The notes beneath the pieces were generated by a model, which worked only from the letters and a program-made list of their open reading frames with translations, had not been told where the DNA came from and searched no databases. This document shows, one piece after another, positions 53,169 to 61,864 of a stretch of DNA of 64,000 nucleotides. Position 1 is the first letter of the stretch. The number at the start of each line of letters is the position of its first letter. A program made the translations under genes and the position numbers. This DNA is from Paenibacillus sp. FSL H7-0331 (GTDB lineage Bacteria; Bacillota; Bacilli; Paenibacillales; NBRC-103111): the NCBI RefSeq assembly GCF_001956045.1, contig NZ_MRTH01000031.1, positions 33,414 through 97,413 of the forward strand. Reading direction: 5' to 3'.

Positions 53169-54335
53169 ATGATGGAATCTTTATTGCAAGCAATAGATCT
53201 TCTCGTTCCCCAGATGATCAGCTGGCGGCGTTATTTACATCAGCATCCGGAGTTGTCCTATCATGAACGGGAGACAGCGGCTTTTGTGGCACGGCACTTG
53301 AAGCAGTGGGGAATGGATGTACGCACACATGTCGGTGGGCATGGTGTCGTAGCTCGTTTAAAGGGAAATGGCAATGGTCCTACAGTGGCCCTGCGTGCTG
53401 ATATGGATGCACTGCCTATTCAGGATGAGAAGACCTGTGATTACGCATCAAAACATAAAGGTATTATGCATGCCTGTGGACATGATGCGCATACTTCCAC
53501 ACTATTAGGTGTGGCTAAGGCCATGTCAGAAAATCAAGAGGTCCTGCAAGGTGATGTTGTTTTCATATTTCAGCATGCGGAGGAACAAAGTCCCGGCGGC
53601 GCAATTAATATGATCAAGGAAGGCGCGCTGGATGGGGTTGACTATGTGTACGGAATTCACCTGTGGACACCATTTCCTGTAGGCAGTGCTTATTCCAAAC
53701 CGGGTCCGATGATGGCCGCGGCAGATGAGTTTGAAATCGTGGTAAAAGGCAAGGGTGGGCACGGAGGGCTTCCGCATCAAACGATCGACAGTATCGTCAT
53801 CGCTTCCCAGGTTGTCGGTAATTTGCAAACCATAGTGAGTCGAAGCGTGAGCCCAACGGAGCCCTGTGTTGTTTCTGTAGGCTCTTTTCATAGTGGAAGC
53901 AGCTTTAACGTGATTGCTGAGTCCGCCGCTTTGAATGGAACCGTGAGGACTTATGATCCTGAGCTTCGTCTGGATGTAAAAGACAGGATGGAGAGAATTG
54001 TTGGACAAACCTGTGAGATGTATGGGGCGGAGTATAGCTTTGATTATAAAATGGGCTATCCGCCTGTTGTCAACGATGAGGGTGAGGCGAACCGATTTCT
54101 GCGGGCCGGAGAAAAGGTTGTTCCCGTGAAACCTTCACCACTCATTATGGCTGGAGAAGATTTTGCTTATTACTTACATGAGCGTAAGGGCTGCTTTATG
54201 TTTGTGGGTGCGGGTAATCCGGAACAAGGAATCATTCATCCGCATCATCACCCTAAATTTGATATTGATGAAAGCTCGATGAGAGACGCAGCTCGCTTAT
54301 TTATTGCAATGGTTATGGATTGTCAGAATGGTTAG
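53169..54335 (+). CDS. M20-family amidohydrolase
   Basis: Metal-dependent amidohydrolase of 388 residues. Two ATG codons in tandem (53169 and 53172) follow GGAGGT. It has the M20/ArgE-DapE-HipO pattern: H-P-E-L-S-Y-H-E, A-D-M-D-A-L-P, G-I-M-H-A-C-G-H-D-A-H (metal ligands), H-A-E-E-Q-S-P-G-G-A with the catalytic Glu, and G-G-H-G-G-L-P-H near 200. Members strip acyl groups from amino acids (aminoacylase, hippurate hydrolase, N-acetyl-diaminopimelate deacetylase) or peptides; the substrate is unknown. Transcribed alone. Confidence 0.92.
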   Translation: MMESLLQAIDLLVPQMISWRRYLHQHPELSYHERETAAFVARHLKQWGMDVRTHVGGHGVVARLKGNGNGPTVALRADMDALPIQDEKTCDYASKHKGIMHACGHDAHTSTLLGVAKAMSENQEVLQGDVVFIFQHAEEQSPGGAINMIKEGALDGVDYVYGIHLWTPFPVGSAYSKPGPMMAAADEFEIVVKGKGGHGGLPHQTIDSIVIASQVVGNLQTIVSRSVSPTEPCVVSVGSFHSGSSFNVIAESAALNGTVRTYDPELRLDVKDRMERIVGQTCEMYGAEYSFDYKMGYPPVVNDEGEANRFLRAGEKVVPVKPSPLIMAGEDFAYYLHERKGCFMFVGAGNPEQGIIHPHHHPKFDIDESSMRDAARLFIAMVMDCQNG

Positions 54336-54453
54336 AGGTTAATCGAATGGGAATGGACAGTTCGGGGAAATCTATGTCTGCGGCGGGAGCAGGGTGTTTT
54401 TTTGTTGATAAAAAACCAGCTTGCGTCAGACTATACTCCTGGAGGTAATTCGC

Positions 54454-54891
54454 ATGGGTGCATCACTAATAAAAGACATCATGACAAAGCAATTTGCTAC
54501 GGTCACGCTAAAGGATAACGTGTATGAGGTTGCGGTAAAGATGAAGCAGGAGGATACTGGATTCATACCCGTCGTTGAAGGAACTAAATTAATTGGTGTA
54601 ATCACCGACCGGGATATTGTCATTCGTGGCTTGGCCGAGAAAAAAGAAGGCTCAGCAGCAGTTGAAAACGTGATGAGCAGCACGCAAATTACAAGTGCAA
54701 CTCCTCAAACAACCATCGACGAGGCTGCCAAGCTGATGGCCAAGCAGCAAATTCGCCGGTTACCTGTTGTGGACAACGGAAAGTTGGTCGGGATCGTATC
54801 GATTGGTGACCTTGCTGTAAGAGACAAATTCGCTGATGAAGCTGGCGAAGCTTTAAACCAGATTTCTGAAAAAGAAAAAGTGAAGATTTAA
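54454..54891 (+). CDS. Two-CBS-domain protein
   Basis: Protein of 145 residues consisting of two CBS domains (about residues 5-62 and 70-128). It begins I-K-D-I-M-T-K, with I-T-D-R-D-I-V-I-R-G-L-A and S-T-Q-I-T-S-A...R-R-L-P-V-V-D-N-G-K-L-V-G-I-V-S-I-G-D-L-A. ATG after GGAGGTAA. CBS pairs bind AMP, ATP or related nucleotides. In this form (similar to YhcV/YrbF-type stand-alone proteins) it has no enzyme domain; its partner is unknown. It is not AcuB, which is longer and carries an ACT domain. Confidence 0.9.
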   Translation: MGASLIKDIMTKQFATVTLKDNVYEVAVKMKQEDTGFIPVVEGTKLIGVITDRDIVIRGLAEKKEGSAAVENVMSSTQITSATPQTTIDEAAKLMAKQQIRRLPVVDNGKLVGIVSIGDLAVRDKFADEAGEALNQISEKEKVKI

Positions 54892-54930
54892 CTTAACTCT
54901 GCTATTATTCAACATTTGGTGAAGACTAAT

Positions 54931-54966
54931 GTTCTCCCTGATTGTGAAGGGGGAACGTTTTTTTTG
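54931..54966 (+). terminator. Hairpin terminator after the CBS gene
   Basis: GTTCTCCC (54931-54938) pairs with GGGGGAAC (54949-54956), followed by a long T run. Confidence 0.85.
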
Positions 54967-54995
54967 TTGTAATGTTAACGTGTGCAAGGTATAAT
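54967..54995 (+). promoter_or_regulatory. Promoter with LacI-type operator in the spacer (Gfo/Idh gene)
   Basis: -35 TTGTAA (54967-54972), 17-base spacer and perfect -10 TATAAT (54990-54995). The spacer begins with TGTTAACGTGTGCA (54973-54986), identical to the site before the LacI regulator at 15644. A repressor bound there would block the promoter completely. Confidence 0.6.
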
Positions 54996-55060
54996 AAACG
55001 AGTGCAAGAAAATGCTTACAATTATTCTTTTTAATTTAAATGAGAGGCAGGGAAATACGA

Positions 55061-56227
55061 ATGGATAAAGTACGCATCGGTATTATCGGTGTAGGCAACA
55101 TGGGAAAAAGCCATATCGATTACTTGACCAAAGGCCAAGTAAATGGCGCCGAGTTGACCGCCATTGTGGATACAGACCCAACCCGACTCGAATGGGTTAG
55201 AGCCCATCATGGCAATGCAAATATTCAATTGTTCGATAACGCGGAGGCATTTTTCGCATCCAAAGCATTCGATGCTGTAATAGTAGCAACTCCACACTAT
55301 GACCATCCGACATCTGCTATTCAAACACTTGCTCATGGGTACCACGTTCTGGTCGAAAAACCGGCTGGCGTATACACGAAGCAGGTTCGTGAAATGAATG
55401 AGGCTGCGGCTAAATCCGATAAGGCATTTGGTATTATGTTCAATCAGCGTACCAATCCGCTCTATCAAAAGCTGAGAGATTTAATTACTTCTGGTGAACT
55501 TGGTCAAGTTCGTCGTACGAACTGGATTATTACCAATTGGTACCGTTCCCAGAGCTATTATGATTCAGGCGGCTGGCGTGCAACCTGGGCTGGAGAAGGC
55601 GGCGGTGTTCTGATCAATCAGGATCCGCATCAGCTGGACTTGTGGCAGTGGACTGTTGATATGATGCCGAAGCGTGTAAGAGCGTTTTGCGGCTTTGGTA
55701 AATACCGTAACATTGAGGTTGAAGATGATGTAACGGCGTACGTAGAATATGAAAATGGTGCTACAGGGCTGTTCGTGACAACGACAGGCGAAGCACCAGG
55801 AACAAACCGTTACGAAGTTAGCGGCGACAACGGTAAAATCGTGATCGAAGATGACAAGCTGACCTTCTGGCGCCTGCGTCAATCCGAGCCTGACTTTAAC
55901 CGTGAGTTTAAAGGTGGCTTCGGTTCTCCTGAATGCTGGAAATGTGAAGTTCCTGTAATTGGAGCTCCAGGACCACAGCATAAGGGTATTACACAAAACT
56001 TTGTTGACCATATCCTAAAAGGAACCAAGCTGTTGGCTCCTGGTGAAGAGGGTATTAAAGGCTTGACGTTATCCAATGCAATGCACTTGTCGTCATGGAC
56101 TGACAACTGGGTAGATCTGCCAATCAATGAAGACCTGTATTATGAGAAGCTGCAGGAACGTATTAAAAGCTCTACTTTGGTTAAGGAAACCAAGGAACTG
56201 CAATTGGACGTTAAAGGCACACATTAA
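55061..56227 (+). CDS. Gfo/Idh/MocA family dehydrogenase
   Basis: NAD(P)-dependent dehydrogenase of 388 residues; ATG at 55061 after GGCAGGGAA. The N-terminal Rossmann domain has I-G-I-I-G-V-G-N-M-G-K-S-H and the family motif V-L-V-E-K-P-A-G near residue 97. The C-terminal part (N-Q-D-P-H-Q-L-D-L-W) carries the catalytic-type His. Members oxidise or reduce cyclitols, sugars or sugar acids. The operator shared with the LacI-regulated gluconate operon hints at a sugar-derived substrate. Single gene, ending at a terminator. Confidence 0.9.
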   Translation: MDKVRIGIIGVGNMGKSHIDYLTKGQVNGAELTAIVDTDPTRLEWVRAHHGNANIQLFDNAEAFFASKAFDAVIVATPHYDHPTSAIQTLAHGYHVLVEKPAGVYTKQVREMNEAAAKSDKAFGIMFNQRTNPLYQKLRDLITSGELGQVRRTNWIITNWYRSQSYYDSGGWRATWAGEGGGVLINQDPHQLDLWQWTVDMMPKRVRAFCGFGKYRNIEVEDDVTAYVEYENGATGLFVTTTGEAPGTNRYEVSGDNGKIVIEDDKLTFWRLRQSEPDFNREFKGGFGSPECWKCEVPVIGAPGPQHKGITQNFVDHILKGTKLLAPGEEGIKGLTLSNAMHLSSWTDNWVDLPINEDLYYEKLQERIKSSTLVKETKELQLDVKGTH

Positions 56228-56251
56228 TCTACATTCTATACGCTCAATAAC

Positions 56252-56294
56252 AAAAGGTGACTGGTGGGATTGCTCCCTCCTGGTCACCTTTTTT
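56252..56294. terminator. Hairpin terminator
   Basis: AAAAGGTGAC and GTCACCTTTT with an inner GGGA/TCCC pair form a strong stem with a T run, shared by the Gfo/Idh gene and the nuclease remnant that ends inside it from the other side. Confidence 0.85.
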
Positions 56295-56610
56295 CAAATG
56301 CGGCCTCGTAATTTTTCCATAAGCCTTTTTGCTTTTGTCGTGCCTCCTCCTGAGCCTTTTTGAACAAGTCCACATATTTCACGTTTGGTGGAAAGGTCGC
56401 TATTCGTGCGTAACCTTCGCTTACCAAAGTGCGATTGAACAACTCGTCCCCAACCCACACATAAGCGAGCAGTCGGTCGTATTGATCCTTGCGGTCAACA
56501 TCCCATTCCAATTCTACTGTTTTTTTATCAAGACGTTTCTTCGTATAGTTCGAGGCTTCTTCACCATAAAACATGACTGGTGTATTTGGTTTCTTCGTCT
56601 CGGGGTATTT
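56284..56610 (-). pseudogene. 5'-truncated thermonuclease (SNase-like) gene
   Basis: The minus strand encodes the C-terminal two thirds of a staphylococcal-nuclease-like protein: F-Y-G-E-E-A-S-N-Y-T-K, D-Q-Y-D-R-L-L-A-Y-V-W-V, L-F-N-R-T-L-V-S-E-G-Y-A and a K-G-L-W tail. Homology runs 12 codons upstream of the only ATG (P-E-T-K-K-P-N-T-P-V), then stops abruptly at a TAG at 56611-56613. The signal peptide, first strands, and the metal and Arg residues of the active site are missing, so it is very likely inactive. The break marks the left edge of the accessory region. Confidence 0.8.
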
Positions 56611-57580
56611 CTATAAAATACATGTACAAAATACCATAAATCATATCCTCTCCTTTCAATCTTCTGAGTGAACTGTATCATAGATGAACTGTACATAATT
56701 AAAAACTGTACACAAATTGAAATAAGAAGAGATTATTATGTACACTTGCTTCGCACCTTATCGCTTGACGATTAATGAACCGCAATTGCTGTAAACCGAA
56801 TCAAAGCTTATGACGGGACTGTCTTCGCTGTATAGATTTTTGATCGTCATGCTTTAGCTACTTCCACAAACCTTCCACGGTTTCAGTTCAGGACTGTACT
56901 TGGGCAGATAAACGAGCCGTAGTCGTTTGTGCTAACGGAGAAAAGGGTGGATGTCATCTACGTGATGAATACAATGTTGTAAACAATGTCTTTTTCAGCA
57001 AGTTCTATTATATTCGCTCTCATGTCATTGCTTGCATGAAACGGATCAATCGACGTCCGCTTGAAGTGATCGACTGACTTCTTCTTCGGGTATAAAAATC
57101 TTTAGTTCATTCTATATAGTTCTTTTCGTATCATAAGAGCATTTGATCCTTTCTAATACCTTAAGGACAAATTATCCGATCCGAGATTTTAATAATATTG
57201 TCTTAAATAACTATGTGCAACGTTTTATAAAAATAAGATATAATGGAATTTAGAGGAAACGTTACAATACAACTTGAGTCTCCATGAATCACCACGTACC
57301 AACAATTAATAATTGGGTTGATTAAAGCGGTCTAGAATCGATTTTAATCCGTTTTTAATTGGTGTTGGTAAATTAGAACTTCCAAATTCAGAAGCTCTTA
57401 GAAGTAAAATAGAACGCTGTACTAGCATATTAAATTTTTTTGATTTTATCAAATACGCTAATATGTGCTTCTAGTATAGTATTCCGTATATCACAGTTTA
57501 ATTAATATCAACGAGATTCAGTTTAAAATGGTAAATTATATGTAAAAAAATTTACTGTCCATGTAAAGGAATGTTATCAA
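56611..57580. other. Gene-free AT-rich junction, degraded
   Basis: About 970 bases between the cut nuclease gene and the CHAT gene hold no intact gene. Besides the IS630-type remnant described separately, a further open but unassigned stretch precedes that remnant in its own reading direction (about 57000-57120). The remainder, to 57580, is very AT-rich and probably contains the CHAT promoter, although I could not pick one securely. Confidence 0.6.
56857..57000 (-). mobile_element. Remnant of an IS630-family transposase
   Basis: On the minus strand the reading I-H-H-V-D-D-I-H-P-F-L-R, stop, H-K-R-L-R-L-V-Y-L-P-K-Y-S-P-E-L-K-P-W is readable. It matches the end of the DDE domain of IS630-type transposases (D-N-x-x-I-H-H and L-P-P-Y-S-P-E-L-N-P). 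It is interrupted by an in-frame stop and at least one frameshift upstream, and no terminal inverted repeats were found. The element is dead. Confidence 0.7.
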
Positions 57581-59671
57581 ATGAGAAGAATTTACCTAAA
57601 TTATTATATCATGTTCAATGAAAAGCCCCCTACGGAACCTTATTTGCCTATTATTCCCTCATATTCGAGTAAAGAACAAAAAAAGAATGAGCAAATGCAT
57701 GGGCTAGATCCTGCCGTAGAAAGAATACTTCCTGCAATATGTTATTGCCTTCACCTACCTAGAAACGGATTTGATACTCTTGATATGAGCCCCAATACAA
57801 TTGCTAATGGTTATTGGGTTCCACACAGTATTGTCCTAATTCCGTCATATTTTGGTTTGATGAGGGTTTCAGCAAATAAAAAAGATATGCAATCTCCAAC
57901 GCTTGTAATATATGAAGATTCATGTTTTGAAATCGCAAAAGAATTTGCTTCAAAAAATGGAAGCCTGATTAACTGTGTACCTATCTCCTCTTTAACAACA
58001 GAACTTCTAAAAGAACACTGGTCAAAAATCACTTCATTTATACAAGAAATACCACAAATTGAAAATCCACTACATGTAGAACCAGAACTATTACCTGAAC
58101 AAGCTAGGGTGGCATTACCTTTAATCTTTCAATTAAATCAATTCCGAGCAAGTAAGGAACTACTTGAAAGGTTGAAGAATACCGAATTTTCTCGAGATTC
58201 ATTATTGGAAGAAACTATTTTATCAAGATCACGTATAGAAACGCTGGCAAAATTAGAAAAACAAAGTATGCAAATTAATACCAAAGATGAATTTATTAGT
58301 ATATTAGGAAAAGAAATAGAAAATTGTAGATTACCTTTAGTGATTACATTATCTGGAACGGCTGGTCGACTGAGGCCTCGAGGTTCTTCATCGAAAAATG
58401 AGCTTGTTTCTTCTGAGAAAACTGCTGTCGAGATTCTTGGTATTCATAGAGCAGCAGCTAGTAGGGGGCTATGGTTAGATGGTGGTGTTCTTTCTACTGA
58501 TCTATTTACTGAACTGCATCAACTGGAAGATCATTGTAGAGCTAGAAAGCAATCCAATCGTTTCATATGGGATAGCATGAAACGTATCGGTAACCTCCTC
58601 GAGAGACAAATAGGCTCCGTTGGAATAGAGATGATTCTTTCTTCATCACATATTTCAGCCTATTCTGATTTCCCGATAGGAGTTGCTATTTTACCAGGAC
58701 AAGAAGATCCGTTGTGTTGCACAAGGCCAATTTCTAATATTCCTATCTCACCATTGACTCGAACAATGCAGATGGAACTAACACGAACTTTTGAGCATTA
58801 TATTGGTCGAAGCAGAGGGTTTAAAATAGTTATCGTTGAATGCTTATCTCGTGATGATCATATAAGACCATATTCGGATGTTGCTTGGAAAGAGATTATC
58901 GGCATGCTCAATGATAATAAATCTGTACAAGTTATTTATTCTGAAGCACAAACAAGAAAGGGACTAAAGGACATATTAGATCAAAACCTTGACGCCGATA
59001 TTTTGGTAATATCTGCGCATGGTCACTATAGAAATAAAAATAATTTTGCGGGTCTATATATCGGAAAAGAGATTTGGTTGGCAACTGAAAACGATATTCA
59101 TGTACCACCAATCGTTATTCTAAGCGCATGTCATGTGGCTCCACGTGGATTAGGTGCAGTTACTGTTAATGATTTGCTATTGAGATCTGGAGCAAACGTA
59201 GTCATTGGCACACTAATCCCTGTTGATGTCAAAAAAAATGCGACTCTTACTGGAAGACTATTTGCTTATATCACCGATGCGTTGGAAGGAAAGGGAGACT
59301 GGGGTCGGTCTCTCGACCAAGTCTGGCATCATGTTTTGGCATCTAATGCTGTACACGAAATCCTAGAATCAAATAAGAATCTTATGGAATGGGCCAATAA
59401 AAGCATCCCAGGGAAACTCAGTAGGATTCAAGAATTTAAATTCTCTAGATCAGTTGATAAATTAAGATATGGACATATTTATTCTGATACAAAGAAAGTT
59501 TTAAGAGAGATGGCAATGGAAGACGGATTAGGAGAATATTTTGATGAGGTGATGTCTTCTCAAGGTTTCTTTCCTGAGTCATGTTTCTACACAATGACCG
59601 GGAAGCCTGAAAATGTTATTTTATGTGAACCAATAATCGAGGACTTTATTAAGAGCGGAAGAACTATCTAG
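57581..59671 (+). CDS. CHAT-domain (caspase-like) protease, defence-associated
   Basis: Protein of 696 residues. Residues about 400-570 form a caspase-like CHAT domain with the dyad His480 (L-V-I-S-A-H-G-H-Y) and Cys517 (V-I-L-S-A-C-H-V-A), followed by G-A-N-V-V-I-G-T-L-I-P-V-D. The first 390 or so residues are not recognised; they hold no TPR repeats, membrane helix or signal peptide that I can see, so they are the likely sensor or partner-binding part. A C-terminal extension of about 125 residues follows. Coding DNA is AT-rich compared with the next genes (28-38% GC in two lines I counted). ATG after AAAGGA. It ends at its own hairpin, 200 bases before the Gabija-like pair. Confidence 0.82.
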   Translation: MRRIYLNYYIMFNEKPPTEPYLPIIPSYSSKEQKKNEQMHGLDPAVERILPAICYCLHLPRNGFDTLDMSPNTIANGYWVPHSIVLIPSYFGLMRVSANKKDMQSPTLVIYEDSCFEIAKEFASKNGSLINCVPISSLTTELLKEHWSKITSFIQEIPQIENPLHVEPELLPEQARVALPLIFQLNQFRASKELLERLKNTEFSRDSLLEETILSRSRIETLAKLEKQSMQINTKDEFISILGKEIENCRLPLVITLSGTAGRLRPRGSSSKNELVSSEKTAVEILGIHRAAASRGLWLDGGVLSTDLFTELHQLEDHCRARKQSNRFIWDSMKRIGNLLERQIGSVGIEMILSSSHISAYSDFPIGVAILPGQEDPLCCTRPISNIPISPLTRTMQMELTRTFEHYIGRSRGFKIVIVECLSRDDHIRPYSDVAWKEIIGMLNDNKSVQVIYSEAQTRKGLKDILDQNLDADILVISAHGHYRNKNNFAGLYIGKEIWLATENDIHVPPIVILSACHVAPRGLGAVTVNDLLLRSGANVVIGTLIPVDVKKNATLTGRLFAYITDALEGKGDWGRSLDQVWHHVLASNAVHEILESNKNLMEWANKSIPGKLSRIQEFKFSRSVDKLRYGHIYSDTKKVLREMAMEDGLGEYFDEVMSSQGFFPESCFYTMTGKPENVILCEPIIEDFIKSGRTI

Positions 59672-59683
59672 CATAAATTCAAT

Positions 59684-59727
59684 AATATTTTGCCCCATTT
59701 GATCTACGTAGGGGCAAAATATTTGCT
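59684..59727 (+). terminator. Hairpin after the CHAT gene
   Basis: AATATTTTGCCCC (59684-59696) and GGGGCAAAATATT (59711-59723) form a thirteen-base stem. The tail is only TGCTC, so termination may be incomplete, but it separates the CHAT gene from the next pair. Confidence 0.7.
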
Positions 59728-59872
59728 CAAAACTTATGATATATGCTAAAGATTACAATGAATTTTGTGTTTTGAAGTATAACCGTGGCTAAGATTAGAA
59801 ATCAACTTATTGCATAATAATTAGTCGAAGTACAATCTTTAGCTGAAGGATAATCATTGGAGGGGATAAGCG

Positions 59873-61861
59873 TTGAAATCGCCATACATTTCGCGTGTAA
59901 AGATAAAAAATTTTAGGAATTTCAAAGATATCGACGTTTCTTTAAGCCACAAACAAATTATCATCGGTGAAAACAACGTGGGCAAGACGACCTTACTTCG
60001 GGCCATACAGCTTATACTCGACCCAAAACTTTCCGACGAAGACCGTCAACTCTCAGAGTCCGATTTTTACGATGGATTGGAATCCCCCTTTGAAAACAGT
60101 GAAGAAATTGAGGTGATGATCGAGATCCAGGGCTACGATCATAACAAAACACTCCTTTCCGTTCTATCCGACGCCACTGTCTCGGTCAATCCACAAACCT
60201 TGAGGCTGACTTACCGCTTTTATCCTGTTGATAAAGAAGACGGAGCGAAAGAGTATAATTACACAATTTATCAGGGCTTAAGAACGGATATTCCGTTCAC
60301 TCACAGCCAAAGGAAATTCCTCAACATGCGGGTAATCAACGCTATTCGAGACGTCGAGAGCGAATTGAAAAACTCCAGAAGGTCGCCCATCACACACCTC
60401 CTCAAGCAATATGACTTTGACAAATCCGAACTGGAAAAAATCGCGGCGAGTCTCAAGGCTCAAGGCGACCAAATCCTGACGCTTGGTGAGATAATGGACT
60501 TGACGGAAAAGATTAACATCAGGTTCGGTAAAGTCATCGGAATCCAACCCGACTCCAACATTCACCTGGGGACAATAGATATCGATCCTAACCGTATATT
60601 AAACACATTAAAGATAATGATGGGAGCAAACAAGCGCCCAACAAGCGAGACAAGCTTGGGACTAAACAATATCCTTTATATTTCTTTGGTCCTTCTTTCG
60701 CTTGAGGACAAAACCGTCCCGAGCTTTATGAAGGCAAAGAGATATGAGGATTTGCTCTGCGAGGAGGGAAGCGGGATACTCACGGAGTGTTACGAGGAAA
60801 ACGACAAAGAAGATTACCTGCTTAAGCGCCATCTTGAAGACAGTTTCCAAAGGCGACTTTACGAGTTCATGGATTCGAACGCCCGTAATAATAAAGGTTT
60901 CACAATACTAGCCTTGGAGGAGCCTGAAGCTCACCTCCATCCTACATTGCAGCGCGTGATCTACAAAGAAGTAATGCTCGGCGAATCTTCGGTATTAATG
61001 ACAACGCATTCCCCACATATTACCTCTGTCGCACCTCTGGAATCGATCGTTCATTTACGCTGGACAAGCGAGGGGACGATGATCAATACAACGGCGGGGC
61101 TTGATCTAACACCTGGCGAAAGTAGAGACCTTAAGAGGTACATAGACGTCAAGCGGGGCGAGCTGTATTTTGGGAAAGCGGTCGTAATTGTCGAAGGGAT
61201 AGCAGAGGAATACTTGATCCCGAAATTCGCTGAGCTTTTGGGTAAGCCGCTCGACCTAAAAGGGATTATCGTCTGCAACATCAACTCTACAAACTTCAAG
61301 CCTTACATCAAATTTTTAGACAAGCTCGGTATTCCTTACGTAGCTATTACCGACGGGGATTTTTATACCAAAGAGGAGTCTACTGACGACGAAAAGAGAA
61401 TTTACCATGTCCTTGAAACCGAGGGAACAGAACATTTCGGTTACCTCGGAAATGAGATAATGTGCGGCTTGCTTACCGATTTGAAAAAGGTCAGCGTGAA
61501 ACATATTCCAAGTGGTTTTGCTGATCAAGACAAGTTACTTGCAGAGCATGGCCTTTTTGTCGGGCGTTATACGCTTGAAGTGGATATTATGGTGAGAAAC
61601 GCGAAAAATGAAAAAGAGAAGAAGATATTATGCCAGGTATTCAACGAATTAACCTCAGGTGGACCTCGACAAAAGGGGAACTTCAAAAATGAATTGGATG
61701 AAGGACGTTATTATGACTGCTTGAAGAAAATTGAAAGTAGTAGCAACGGAATCGGTAAAGGCCGATTCGCCCAAAGGTTATCCGATATTTGCACGAAGTT
61801 TCACATCTCCAGTTACATCAAAAAGGCAATTAACCAAATATATGATAAAGTGGACGGGTAA
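59873..61861 (+). CDS. gajA: Gabija-type GajA: OLD-family ATPase with Toprim nuclease
   Basis: Protein of 662 residues with a TTG start after GGAGGGG. The N-terminal ABC-like ATPase has Walker A G-E-N-N-V-G-K-T-T-L (32-41), signature T-S-L-G-L-N-N (260-266), Walker B A-L-E-E-P-E-A-H-L-H-P (347-357) and H-S-P-H (379-382). The C-terminal Toprim has E441 (V-I-V-E-G), D494 and D496 (I-T-D-G-D) and a late Lys in G-K-G-R-F-A (K629), the catalytic set of OLD/GajA nucleases. In Gabija systems GajA nicks phage DNA when nucleotide levels fall. Three bases separate it from the helicase gene. Confidence 0.88.
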   Translation: MKSPYISRVKIKNFRNFKDIDVSLSHKQIIIGENNVGKTTLLRAIQLILDPKLSDEDRQLSESDFYDGLESPFENSEEIEVMIEIQGYDHNKTLLSVLSDATVSVNPQTLRLTYRFYPVDKEDGAKEYNYTIYQGLRTDIPFTHSQRKFLNMRVINAIRDVESELKNSRRSPITHLLKQYDFDKSELEKIAASLKAQGDQILTLGEIMDLTEKINIRFGKVIGIQPDSNIHLGTIDIDPNRILNTLKIMMGANKRPTSETSLGLNNILYISLVLLSLEDKTVPSFMKAKRYEDLLCEEGSGILTECYEENDKEDYLLKRHLEDSFQRRLYEFMDSNARNNKGFTILALEEPEAHLHPTLQRVIYKEVMLGESSVLMTTHSPHITSVAPLESIVHLRWTSEGTMINTTAGLDLTPGESRDLKRYIDVKRGELYFGKAVVIVEGIAEEYLIPKFAELLGKPLDLKGIIVCNINSTNFKPYIKFLDKLGIPYVAITDGDFYTKEESTDDEKRIYHVLETEGTEHFGYLGNEIMCGLLTDLKKVSVKHIPSGFADQDKLLAEHGLFVGRYTLEVDIMVRNAKNEKEKKILCQVFNELTSGGPRQKGNFKNELDEGRYYDCLKKIESSSNGIGKGRFAQRLSDICTKFHISSYIKKAINQIYDKVDG

Positions 61862-61864
61862 ACG

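Noticed and set aside
54454..54891. CBS protein as the missing acuB
   Set aside because: AcuB is about 210 residues with an ACT domain; this protein has only two CBS domains and 145 residues, and lies far from acuAC.
59672..59872. Small gene (for example gasdermin or toxin target) between the CHAT gene and gajA
   Set aside because: No open frame of useful length with a ribosome site lies in these 200 bases; they hold a hairpin and the gajA leader.
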